Below, piece by piece: positions 55,101-61,847 of a stretch of 64,000 nucleotides of DNA. Under the pieces are notes generated by a model, which did no database searches, was not told the DNA's origin, and worked only from the letters and a program-made list of their open reading frames with translations. How positions within the stretch are numbered: position 1 is the stretch's first letter; every line of letters starts with the position of its first letter. The stretch is taken from the NCBI RefSeq assembly GCF_900111025.1, contig NZ_FOFN01000001.1, positions 1,481,620 to 1,545,619 of the forward strand. The letters are read 5' to 3'. The stretch comes from Hyunsoonleella jejuensis. GTDB taxonomy: Bacteria > Bacteroidota > Bacteroidia > Flavobacteriales > Flavobacteriaceae. Both the position numbers and the translations under genes were made by a program.

Positions 55101-57273
55101 GGCAGTAGCAAGTGGCGGTTATGGTACTTACGAATATGAATTAACGGGAGCTACAACAGTAGCATTCTCTCCAAATGGTACATTTACAAATTTAGAAGCA
55201 GGAGTTTATACAGTTAATGTTCGTGATGCGGGAGGGTGTATCGCTTCCGATGATGTTACGCTAATCATTCCAAATCCAATAGATGCTACCATTTCAGCAA
55301 GTACAACAGTATTGTCTTGTTTTGGAGATACTAATGCTACAATTACAGTTATAAACACAACAGGCGGGCAAGGTTCAAATTACACCTACACTTTAAATCA
55401 AATTTTGCCGACACCTTCAACTTCAGGGCCTCAAACATCTACCGTTTTTGATAATTTGGGTGCTGGAACTTACAGTGTAAGAGTCACTGATGGTTATAAC
55501 TGTGAGTTTAATACACCAAATATTGTAATTGACGAACCTACAGAATTACAGGCAACTTTAGTTAAGGAAACATCTCAAACCTGTTTAACTGAAGCTACGT
55601 TAACATTAAGTGTTTTAGGAGGAAGCGGTTCATACAGCTACAGTACTGATAATAATTTTACTTCTGTTATTGGCACTTTCGCTACTTCGGTAACCTTTTC
55701 TGTGCCAGCTGGAGATTATCAATATTATGTTAGAGACGCAAATGGTTGTATTGCTGATGTGTCCAATCAAATAACCATCGATCCACTTCCAGATTTAACC
55801 GTTAATATAGACGCGATGAATGCTACAATTAATTGTACTGGAGATGTAACGGGAGTAATTATTGCCGAAGCACAAGGTGGATTGGGTAGCTATGTATATA
55901 CGCTTCAAGACACTGCAGGAAATGCAATTCCAGCGACACAAAATAGCCCTGGTGTATTTACGGAGCTTCCCGCCGGCAACTACCAAGTAAGGGTAGATAG
56001 TGGAGATTGTTTAACCACATCTGCCGCCATACCAATTACTGAACCGTCATTACCATTAGAAGTTACATTTAACACAACTGATGTGTCCTGTACAGCGGAA
56101 AATAATGGTTCTATTGAAATTCTTGCAACAGGAGGTACAGGTACAATCAAATATGCGATATCGCCTCAGTTGAATCAGTTTTTTGATGAACCTATTTTCG
56201 AAAATTTAGCTCCTGGAACCTATCAGGCAGTAGTACAGGACGAATTAGGATGTTTTGTGATTATTGATTTTAGCATAAACGAACCCGCTCCTGTGTTCTT
56301 AACTGTGGTTCCTAATTCAACTATTCCAGAATTGTGTTCAGGGGAATTAAATGGTGCCTTTAGTGTTGATATTTCAGGAGGCAGTTTACCATATAGCGTA
56401 AGTTTAGATGATTATAATGGAACATATACTACAGGAACAAATACACAAACAGTTTTCAATTTTACCGCTTTAGCAGGAGGAAATCATGTGGTTTATATTC
56501 GGGACGCTGAAGGCTGTGAAGCAGAATTTGAAATTGATTTCCCAGAATCTATTCTAATCAATCCTCAATTGGCTATAGATTATGGTTGTGTAAATAATAC
56601 ATCAACGAATAGAGTTACAGTAACTCTAGATCCAGATAATATTGATCCTGCCGATTTAGAATATGCATTGGATGGTGGCCCATACCAATCAGAAAATGTA
56701 TTTACAAATGTATATGCAGGCTTAGACCATTACATAGATGTGAGACACACCAATGGATGTGTACAACGAAGTGACTATTTTGATATTGATGATTATGAAC
56801 CAATAGCTATAGTGCTAACAGAAAGTGGCTTGAATGAAATAGAAGCGACTACAACTGGCGGCACAGGCAATTATGAATATTTCCTTAATGGAGAATCTTA
56901 CGGTAGCGAAAATACCTTCAACATTTATGCATCTGGAACCTACACGGTAACAGTTGTAGACAATAACGGATGTCAGGTTGAAGCATCGATTCCTATGGAA
57001 TTTATTGATATATGTATTCCAAATTATTTTACACCAAATGATGATGGCACATTAGACGGATGGGGCATTGGTTGTGCAACACAATACGACGATTTAACCT
57101 TTGATATTTTTGATAGGTACGGGCGTAAAATAGCAACACTCAACGTAAGTGAAAAATGGGATGGCACGTATAAAGGAAAGGAGCTACCAACGGGAGATTA
57201 TTGGTATGTGGTGAAGCTAAACGACAGTAGAAACGATAAAGAATTCGTAGGGCATTTTACCCTCTATAGATAA
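49135..57273 (+). CDS. SprB-like giant repetitive cell-surface adhesin, T9SS type B substrate
   Basis: 2712 residues, signal peptide to about residue 25 (MLLMGMQLFAQ). The N-terminal domain (about 30-370) begins LVPFVPRYDEAIKGDMLLIG, followed by a DUF11 module (KIVEDEFGTNIEGQEVDLGD; about 370-500) and an Ig-like module. From about 700 to 2620 I count 23 SprB-type repeats of about 75-85 residues, each with a GG-T-x-PY-x-YSIDG strand and a GTYTVTVRDANGC ending. The C-terminus is a type B sorting domain (ICIPNYFTPNDDGTLDGWGI, FDIFDRYGRKIA, GDYWYVVKLND). SprB of Flavobacterium johnsoniae is moved along the cell by the gliding motor, but whether this protein drives gliding is inference. It is followed at 12 bp by its SprF-like partner. 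Confidence 0.9.
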   Translation: MKTPTYVNNCIIALMLLMGMQLFAQNLVPFVPRYDEAIKGDMLLIGNSNVGLHVTNPYNGNDTNDRVDAAVYVDIDGDPTTFNSSTADLDVPSDTNCYQIVYAGLYWSAVVNGNDPISDIKFRTPGNPYQDITGTQIYFQNAANNNNSNTYVYYHDVTDILTALPNPEGTYGVANISSLVGPKPNSEGLSAGWSLFVIYEDPLLPSKYITSFDGFTKITSTINETFPISGFQTIPVGPVRAKFAFSTIEGDRRYTGDYLELNGSVINATDNSGTVIRPGNNFFNSTVSIIDPLTNTPELFFDRNPAGTNTLGFDAGIINIPNAGNSLIGNGDTTATISLGSNLDIYYYYFSAFAIEIIAPNIVLTKIVEDEFGTNIEGQEVDLGDELNYVIGFENTGNDDATNLTIRDILPTNIVFNYPADIVSLPTGVTVQSYNATTREIVFSVDRSIVEQNDPVQSIRFRVTVVSDCSLLTDACSNIIDNQAYSTYQGTINPDFTISDDPSYNSNTGCLITPRATNFLADLNCTFDENVVLCGDSTTLTAGNGYDAYTWSTTPGGPAISTGQSFTATSTGTYYVFNQATAPCQSITQQFDVVLYGADVTNPVIPFADEIVICPNDGKELPNIFLCGANDSRFIQTNITDTSSMIWEVLDESSCDAVLNEDCANESDTCTWNQVGTGPNFTADTAGQYRLTLNYDGGCFNQFYFNVYENLLVPTVTSRDIICTTPGEIVVGSVPSGYEYSIDGTNYQVSNTFSVNTPGIYSVYIRQIGVTPNPCIFTVPDVQIRERDFTVQTTVTQPLCYGELGNVILAANDARPQYFFSIYDGATLVNSVGPIVDDNYTFENLNPGTYTINVSTEDGCTFTGDIEIIQPPLLEATSALTKPLNCTNGEITVYPVGGTAPYYYFVNGATTFQSTPIIDVPTAGTYTIRVVDFNNCEAETIIDVDAILAPDFTVVQTNILCADAPDSGSITINVANPNGNTLRYSIDNGITYQNSPNFTNVVAGDYNIVVEYTSGADVCTTSSQTITITAVTEISGTVALTTPFTCTTDGIITVSGVTGGTSPYQYSIDGVNFQPGTTFTGLTAGTYTVTVRDANVCTFVAAPITVATLNPPTDLDFSGTPITCPSNTSDITLSATGGLSPLEYQIIAPSGSATAYQSSNIFTGLTPGTYTFQVRDANECTYAETHTIEPLPPLTARAIVTKDLDCTVLPNGTIEGTILGGTAPFTYAVSINGGSYTSLGATGTTFTYAVAADGTYQFQITDANNCTAETSVQTINPITPVTASALKVDPNCNGDANGSITLSALTGAAPFTYSIDGGVTFVSTNVFGGLTAGSYSYTVMDGKGCDVSGTIVLDEPAPITPSFNLNPIQCNSNIPGSIDVTMTSGGVAPFTYAIFDNTFTQIGTNITTASTTHTFNGLAFGDYVITIVDSNGCEYISNELRILTPPNVNVTGNATTGTCATGATVDLEVITGVAPFTYAIFGQPASAFGPTALTTHTFSGLDHGTTYFFEVIDAGGCTSIVEVTTPVLSSININSITENDVSCYGDSSGSVDFTVSDYDASVTSIYYEIRDELTNNPIVPAQNGTFTGLTGAPANGSISGLPAGNYTLFVREANGTLCTASSTFRIMQPVQPLIAAVSDNINAHCNANAQVIVTASGGTAPYEYAAGAVGFVPTPSDFGVSNVLYLDFATRSNWDIFVRDANGCEFRLNETIVSDPEPVIAATINNQCTVTEGNFEIDVLLTSAGIPPYSYSIDGGAFQTRTAPFSISNLTSGSHTVEIQDANGCGNIVNVDIAPPVDITPSITALPTCNNDDGEITIIGIGGTGVYTYTISPNPASISLSGNVFSGVPSGTYTITITDANTCSANVEVVLPEAVPPMVTTTSSPVTCFGDNTGSFEISVSGYSGPYTYEIFDSASTSVTGIVNANTSTNPQFVSGIAAGNYSVVVTQTASPFCAATSDVIIQSPPSALSVIATETSNVTCDNDKGTITAVASGGYGTYEYELTGATTVAFSPNGTFTNLEAGVYTVNVRDAGGCIASDDVTLIIPNPIDATISASTTVLSCFGDTNATITVINTTGGQGSNYTYTLNQILPTPSTSGPQTSTVFDNLGAGTYSVRVTDGYNCEFNTPNIVIDEPTELQATLVKETSQTCLTEATLTLSVLGGSGSYSYSTDNNFTSVIGTFATSVTFSVPAGDYQYYVRDANGCIADVSNQITIDPLPDLTVNIDAMNATINCTGDVTGVIIAEAQGGLGSYVYTLQDTAGNAIPATQNSPGVFTELPAGNYQVRVDSGDCLTTSAAIPITEPSLPLEVTFNTTDVSCTAENNGSIEILATGGTGTIKYAISPQLNQFFDEPIFENLAPGTYQAVVQDELGCFVIIDFSINEPAPVFLTVVPNSTIPELCSGELNGAFSVDISGGSLPYSVSLDDYNGTYTTGTNTQTVFNFTALAGGNHVVYIRDAEGCEAEFEIDFPESILINPQLAIDYGCVNNTSTNRVTVTLDPDNIDPADLEYALDGGPYQSENVFTNVYAGLDHYIDVRHTNGCVQRSDYFDIDDYEPIAIVLTESGLNEIEATTTGGTGNYEYFLNGESYGSENTFNIYASGTYTVTVVDNNGCQVEASIPMEFIDICIPNYFTPNDDGTLDGWGIGCATQYDDLTFDIFDRYGRKIATLNVSEKWDGTYKGKELPTGDYWYVVKLNDSRNDKEFVGHFTLYR

Positions 57274-57285
57274 ATGTAGAAGAAG

Positions 57286-58290
57286 ATGAAGAAGGATTTA
57301 AAAAATAATAAGATGCGAAAGATAGTAATAGCTTTTTTACTATTAGTTATAGTTAAAAGCTACGGACAAGAGCTAAACTTACCGGTATTTACACAGTATT
57401 TGGCGGATAACAATTTTGTAGTATCACCAACGTATGCGGGTATTGGCGATAATCTAAAAATTAGAGCAAATGGATTGACCCAATGGGTTGGTATTAAAGG
57501 TGCTCCAGATAATCAATCTATTTACGGGGATGTTCGTATTGCAGACCGAACAGGTGTTGGTCTATCATTATATAATGATAGAAATGGTAATACCATTCAA
57601 ACAGGTGCAAAGTTTTCCTTTGCACACCATTTAATTATCGATTACTATTCTAAACAATATTTGTCTTTCGGAATTTCATACAACATTAATAATTTCAGAA
57701 TCGATATCAATAACTTTAATACGACGTATGAGAACCCAACCATAGATCCATTTGTAACCGATGATAGAAGAACCTCAAACAATAACTTCGATATCGGTGC
57801 TTTATATCGCTTTGGTGGTTTTTGGTTGAGCTTTAATGCGAATAATATTTTACCTAAAAATTTCGATGAGTTTATAAGAAAAAAGGAGCCTAATTTATTA
57901 CTTAACTATCAATTGTATTCTGGATATACAATTAGGGGACCTAAAAAAAGTGGTTTAGAATATGAGCCTTCAGTATTCTTTCAATGGTTCGGAAGCGACA
58001 ACAGATCAGCTACCGATTTAAATTTTAAATTCAGAAAATATAATCGATACGGAGATTATTATTGGGGTGGAATTTCATACCGTTTCTTAAATGATCAAGC
58101 TTTAAAACCTTTGAATATAGGTCCTATGATTGGTTTTCAAAAAAATATTTTTTATTTCGGATACGCGTATCAAATCACCACAAACGAACTAGCAGCTTAC
58201 AATTCTGGAACTCATGTGGTAACTATAGGGCTTAACTTTTTACAAGGTATTAGTAACTGCCCTTGCACGCAAGATCCCGTGCATGATTAG
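57286..58290 (+). CDS. PorP/SprF-family type IX secretion membrane protein
   Basis: 334 residues. The family start is clear: LNLPVFTQYLADNNFVVSPT then YAGIGDNLKIRANGLTQWVG, and the barrel continues to SGTHVVTIGLNFLQGIS at the C-terminus. The signal peptide is IVIAFLLLVIVKSYGQE; the ATG at 57286 puts nine charged residues before it, and an inner ATG at 57313 (MRKIVIAF) is equally possible. SprF is needed for secretion or surface attachment of SprB in F. johnsoniae. Its place 12 bp behind the SprB-like gene gives it the same role here. It ends the gliding cluster. Confidence 0.93.
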   Translation: MKKDLKNNKMRKIVIAFLLLVIVKSYGQELNLPVFTQYLADNNFVVSPTYAGIGDNLKIRANGLTQWVGIKGAPDNQSIYGDVRIADRTGVGLSLYNDRNGNTIQTGAKFSFAHHLIIDYYSKQYLSFGISYNINNFRIDINNFNTTYENPTIDPFVTDDRRTSNNNFDIGALYRFGGFWLSFNANNILPKNFDEFIRKKEPNLLLNYQLYSGYTIRGPKKSGLEYEPSVFFQWFGSDNRSATDLNFKFRKYNRYGDYYWGGISYRFLNDQALKPLNIGPMIGFQKNIFYFGYAYQITTNELAAYNSGTHVVTIGLNFLQGISNCPCTQDPVHD

Positions 58291-58365
58291 TTAATTTTAA
58301 AGGTTGTCAAAAATTAGATTCATTTCTTTTTCTTAAATTGAAACGGACAATTTAAATCTATAAAA

Positions 58366-58644
58366 ATGGCATCCAAGAAAACGATTATTAAGAAAATACA
58401 AATTGTTTTAACCAAACATTTTGAATCTCCACAAGACGCATTTAATTTCTTCGACAAAAATGGAGATGGTAAACTTTCTAAAAGCGAAGTTGTAAAACTT
58501 TTAAAAGAAGCTGAAATTAACGGATTTATCCGCGGTTTGGTAGGTTCTAAATTAATTGAAGGCTATGATAAAGATGGCGATGGTAAAATAGATTGGAAAG
58601 AATTTAAAACTGCGGTTGCCGAAATGGCAAAAGATATTGATTAA
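58366..58644 (+). CDS. Small EF-hand protein
   Basis: 92 residues with two complete EF-hand loops: DKNGDGKLSKSE (about 28-39) and DKDGDGKIDWKE (about 66-77). The Asp/Asn/Glu ligand positions 1, 3, 5 and 12 are all filled, so calcium binding is likely. No signal peptide, so it is probably cytoplasmic. Its helical layout resembles half of a calmodulin. It is followed by yjbQ with a 14-bp gap. Its role is unknown; a link to the calcium-rich surface proteins nearby is speculation. Confidence 0.88.
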   Translation: MASKKTIIKKIQIVLTKHFESPQDAFNFFDKNGDGKLSKSEVVKLLKEAEINGFIRGLVGSKLIEGYDKDGDGKIDWKEFKTAVAEMAKDID

Positions 58645-58658
58645 TTTTTGTTTCAAAT

Positions 58659-59081
58659 ATGAAATGTTTTCAAAAGGAAATACAATTAAAACCCTATTCT
58701 CGAGGATTCCATTTAATTACTGATGAGGTTGTATATGTGATGCCTGAAATAAAGGAAATTAATACAGGTCAATTGCAAATATTCATAAAGCATACCTCTG
58801 CAAGTTTAACAATTAACGAAAATGCAGATTATACCGTAAGAACAGACTTTGAAAGTCACTTCAATAAGATGATTCCAGAAAATGCTTCCTATTATCAACA
58901 TACTTATGAAGGTGCTGATGATATGCCAGCACACATCAAGGCATCGCTTTTAGGAGCTTCTGTACAAATTCCAATTACCAACGGGAGATTAAATTTAGGA
59001 ACCTGGCAAGGGGTGTATCTATGTGAACACAGAAACCATGGAGGTAGTAGAAAATTGGTAATTACAGCTTTTGGTATATAA
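58659..59081 (+). CDS. YjbQ/UPF0047-family protein
   Basis: 140 residues of the YjbQ family, whose structure is a beta-alpha trimer. The signatures GLLQIFIKHTSASLTINENA-like QLQIFIKHTSASLTINENA, HFNKMIPE, YQHTYEGADDMPAHIKASLL and GTWQGVYLCEHRNHGGSRKL are present. The family is labelled secondary thiamine-phosphate synthase because of weak activity of the E. coli protein; the real role is unknown. It shares a short gap with the EF-hand gene and is followed by a terminator. Confidence 0.93.
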   Translation: MKCFQKEIQLKPYSRGFHLITDEVVYVMPEIKEINTGQLQIFIKHTSASLTINENADYTVRTDFESHFNKMIPENASYYQHTYEGADDMPAHIKASLLGASVQIPITNGRLNLGTWQGVYLCEHRNHGGSRKLVITAFGI

Positions 59082-59082
59082 A

Positions 59083-59112
59083 AAAATCCGACTCTTTCGA
59101 ATCGGATTTTTA
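59083..59112. terminator. Bidirectional terminator between yjbQ and the thioester-like lipoprotein gene
   Basis: ATCCGA (59086-59091) pairs with TCGGAT (59102-59107) and continues inward with one mismatch; A-run on the left, T-run on the right. Nearly the same sequence occurs at 60461-60491. Confidence 0.85.
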
Positions 59113-59130
59113 AACTATCATTAAAGTCTA

Positions 59131-60255
59131 TTATTCTGTTTCGTAATGAAAATAAGTAGCCCAATTATTTGCTGGGAACCCGCAACCATCTCCCCAAGCT
59201 GTTTCTTCGCAATCTCCAATTTCATTGCAAACAACCGGAATGCTAATGGCTATACTTTGTTTACCATCCGTAGGGACAATTAGTATTAAGATGTTTTCGT
59301 CACATCCAGGAATAAAACTATTGTTTTCTAAAGACATCGCAACTAACATTTCAATTCTAGCAGGGTCGTATGGTCCGGTATGCAAACATTCACTACAAAT
59401 GCTATCGTCAACTAATGTCCATGTTGCTATTTGAATATCCCCAAAAGTATAATTACCTAATTCAGGTGAAGCTTGAGTTCCGATAAAACCTTGATTTAGA
59501 AGCCAGTTAACAGCTCCAAAATTTTGAGGTTTTTCGAATTTTCCTGCAGGAAGATCGCCATAAGAAGAATAAACATCTCCCGTAAAGCATTCTCCTTTTT
59601 TAAGAGATGCATCTTGATCAACACACCAAGCATCCATAGATCCAGATAATGAGTTGCCAGCAGCAATTTCTATTTCAAAATAACTATCAGAAACGCCTTT
59701 AGAAGTAACACATACATCAACTTGATCGGGTAATGCTAAAGCAGTAGTTACATCACCAGTATCCTCTACGCAATTAACCACTGCATGAGCAGCAATATAA
59801 CTACCTCTGGAAGTAGGAACCTCATATGAATAAGAACTCACACAATCATGAGATTTACTGTATTCAAAATGGCCATTCTTTGGGTTGCCTCCGCCTCCCA
59901 TTGGAAAATCCTCAGGATTTTCAACCACAGAGAGATGCGTAGAAGTTAAGCAATAACCACTATTGGTGATGTTATAGGTAATTGTATATAGGCCTCCAGA
60001 TTCTGAGACCGTAACGTCTCCAACTAATATATTTTGTCCAGCGTATAAATCTGTTTTGGATGTTACATTGCAGTTTTCAGAAAGATCAAAAGCAGCGGTA
60101 TTCGCTTTTTTATTCTTCTTTTTCTTACTTGTGAGTGCGTCAGACTCCATTGCTTCGTTTGCTTCATCAATAGATTCATTTTGGCAACTTACTATGCCAA
60201 AGAGAGCAACAATAAAGCATAATTTAAATAAATAGTAAAAAGGTTTGTTTTTCAT
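59131..60255 (-). CDS. Lipoprotein with a candidate Cys-Gln thioester domain
   Basis: 374 residues. The lipobox IVSC (Cys24) is followed by a Ser/Lys-rich linker. Residues about 60-165 form a domain seen in many secreted bacterial proteins (TDLYAGQNILVGDVTVSESG, IAAHAVVNC). Residues about 190-340 contain AWCVD (Cys211) and, about 60 residues on, DIQIATW (Gln275, Trp279). This Cys...Gln-x-x-x-W pattern resembles the thioester (TED/TQXA) domain, in which Cys and Gln side chains form an internal thioester that can bond covalently to surfaces. The end has ETAWGDGCGFPANNWATYFH, a motif I recall from Bacteroidota secreted proteins. Thioester function is inference. The gene stands alone between two near-identical terminators. 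Confidence 0.7.
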   Translation of the reverse strand: MKNKPFYYLFKLCFIVALFGIVSCQNESIDEANEAMESDALTSKKKKNKKANTAAFDLSENCNVTSKTDLYAGQNILVGDVTVSESGGLYTITYNITNSGYCLTSTHLSVVENPEDFPMGGGGNPKNGHFEYSKSHDCVSSYSYEVPTSRGSYIAAHAVVNCVEDTGDVTTALALPDQVDVCVTSKGVSDSYFEIEIAAGNSLSGSMDAWCVDQDASLKKGECFTGDVYSSYGDLPAGKFEKPQNFGAVNWLLNQGFIGTQASPELGNYTFGDIQIATWTLVDDSICSECLHTGPYDPARIEMLVAMSLENNSFIPGCDENILILIVPTDGKQSIAISIPVVCNEIGDCEETAWGDGCGFPANNWATYFHYETE

Positions 60256-60460
60256 AATAGCTTGTTTTAATAGGTTGGTAAATTATTTGAGAGAACTCTG
60301 CTATTAACTACTAACTTACGCTATTAGATTCAAATCGCAATAAAAAAAAGCCAATGAACTTAAATAATCGTTTAAGCTATTCTTATAAAGAAAAGAACCT
60401 TTAATTTTTACTTTTTATCTATGATATGGTTATTTGCCATACCATAAAGGGTATTAAACA

Positions 60461-60491
60461 AAAAAATCCGATTCAAACGAATCGGATTTTT
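60461..60491. terminator. Terminator of the thrS-infC-rpmI-rplT operon
   Basis: AAAAATCCGATTC (60462-60474) - AAAC - GAATCGGATTTTT (60479-60491): a 13-bp perfect stem with A/T tracts on both sides. It lies 41 bp after the rplT stop codon. Confidence 0.9.
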
Positions 60492-60531
60492 AAATTAAGC
60501 GAACAATATGTTTTACAATAGGCTAAGCGCC

Positions 60532-60876
60532 TTATTTTACTTTGTCTATAACTGCTTTAAAAGCTTCTGGGTTATTCATCGCTAAATCTGCAAGAACTTT
60601 ACGGTTCAATTCGATATTATTAGCTTTAAGTTTCCCCATAAACTGAGAATAAGATAATCCGTGTTCTCTGGCTCCAGCATTAATACGCGTAATCCAAAGA
60701 GCGCGGAATGTTCTTTTTTTGTTTCTACGGTCTCTGTACGAATATTGCATCGCTTTATCAACCGCGTTTTTAGCTACTGTCCAAACGTTTTTACGACGTC
60801 CAAAGTAACCTTTTGCTTGTTTTAGAACCTTTTTTCTTCTGGCTCTTTTTGCTACAGAATTTACTGATCTTGGCAT
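60532..60876 (-). CDS. rplT: 50S ribosomal protein L20
   Basis: 114 residues of normal length: [58 protein letters not shown], then [15 protein letters not shown] and [17 protein letters not shown]. It binds 23S rRNA early in assembly of the large subunit. It follows rpmI by 143 bp; this gap holds the small palindrome GTCGAT-A-ATCGAC (60903-60915) and could carry an L20-type autoregulatory structure, which I cannot prove. Confidence 0.98.
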   Translation of the reverse strand: MPRSVNSVAKRARRKKVLKQAKGYFGRRKNVWTVAKNAVDKAMQYSYRDRRNKKRTFRALWITRINAGAREHGLSYSQFMGKLKANNIELNRKVLADLAMNNPEAFKAVIDKVK

Positions 60877-61019
60877 AATTTTAATTGTTTTTGTAGTAGG
60901 CGGTCGATAATCGACACTTTAGTATTTTCTCTAAAATCGTAAATCTAAAATCTACAATCGTTAATCAAATGAGCCTAACTCCAGGGTTTATAAATTGTTT
61001 TAACCAATTAAAACTGGTG

Positions 61020-61217
61020 TTACTTTAAACGTAACATGGTTTTAATATTATTTTCGTCAGCCTTATCCACTAATGTGTCATGGGTTAACGCTAGCTTACG
61101 CTTTTTCGATTTCTTTGTTAAGATGTGACTCTTAAAAGCGTGCTTTCTTTTAATCTTACCAGTACCCGTCAACTTAAAACGTTTTTTGGCACTAGATTTT
61201 GTTTTCATTTTAGGCAT
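61020..61217 (-). CDS. rpmI: 50S ribosomal protein L35
   Basis: 65 residues: [40 protein letters not shown] and a C-terminus with KTMLRLK. Position between infC and rplT is the usual one. Gaps are 45 bp to infC and 143 bp to rplT. Confidence 0.97.
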   Translation of the reverse strand: MPKMKTKSSAKKRFKLTGTGKIKRKHAFKSHILTKKSKKRKLALTHDTLVDKADENNIKTMLRLK

Positions 61218-61262
61218 TTCTTTTCCTAGTTTTTAATTATTGCGCTTAATTATCTTCAGTTA

Positions 61263-61811
61263 TTACTTCTTTGGAGCAATAAACATGGTCATTCTTTTTC
61301 CTTCCAACCTTGGCATTTGTTCTACTTTACCAAACTCTTCAAGGTCTTGAGCCAGACGTAACAATAAAATTTGTCCTTGCTCTTTAAATACTATCGATCG
61401 TCCTTTGAAAAATACAAAAGCTTTAAGCTTTGCACCATCTTTTAAGAACTTTTCAGCATGTTTCTTTTTAAATTCGTAATCATGGTCATCAGTTTGCGGT
61501 CCAAATCTAATTTCCTTAACCACTACTTTACTAGCTTTAGCTTTTAAAGCTTTTTCACGTTTCTTTTGTTCGTAAAGAAACTTTTTATAATCCATAACTT
61601 TACAAACAGGAGGGTCTGCTTTTGGAGAAATTTCAACTAGGTCTAACCCTAATTCATCGGCAAGCCTAAGGGCATCTCCCTTAGTATAAATACCCACTTC
61701 TACATTATCTCCAACAAGTCTCAGCTTTTGCGCTGTAATTTTAGAGTTAATTTTGTGTTTATCCTCTTGTATTACCCTTCTATTGGGCTGTCTTCTTCTT
61801 CTAATTGCTAT
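61263..61811 (-). CDS. infC: Translation initiation factor IF-3 with a non-standard start codon
   Basis: 182 residues if the AUA at 61809-61811 is the start ([20 protein letters not shown]); an AUU at 61803-61805 would give [10 protein letters not shown]. The first in-frame ATG (61695-61697) would cut off the N-terminal domain with [20 protein letters not shown], which is conserved in the family. Going upstream, the frame reaches a TAA at six codons before AUA without any ATG, GTG or TTG. A rare start codon is a known feature of infC in many bacteria, because IF-3 rejects such codons and so limits its own synthesis. Further motifs: [20 protein letters not shown] and RPGTD-like [14 protein letters not shown]. 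Start codon choice is inferred. Confidence 0.93.
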   Translation of the reverse strand: MAIRRRRQPNRRVIQEDKHKINSKITAQKLRLVGDNVEVGIYTKGDALRLADELGLDLVEISPKADPPVCKVMDYKKFLYEQKKREKALKAKASKVVVKEIRFGPQTDDHDYEFKKKHAEKFLKDGAKLKAFVFFKGRSIVFKEQGQILLLRLAQDLEEFGKVEQMPRLEGKRMTMFIAPKK

Positions 61812-61847
61812 GGCTAAATCTTTTTTTAATTAAACTTTTATTTATTT

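Noticed and set aside
49135..57273. Repeated DNA as CRISPR or satellite array
   Set aside because: The periodicity is at protein level (about 80 residues); the DNA repeats are diverged and there are no constant spacers.
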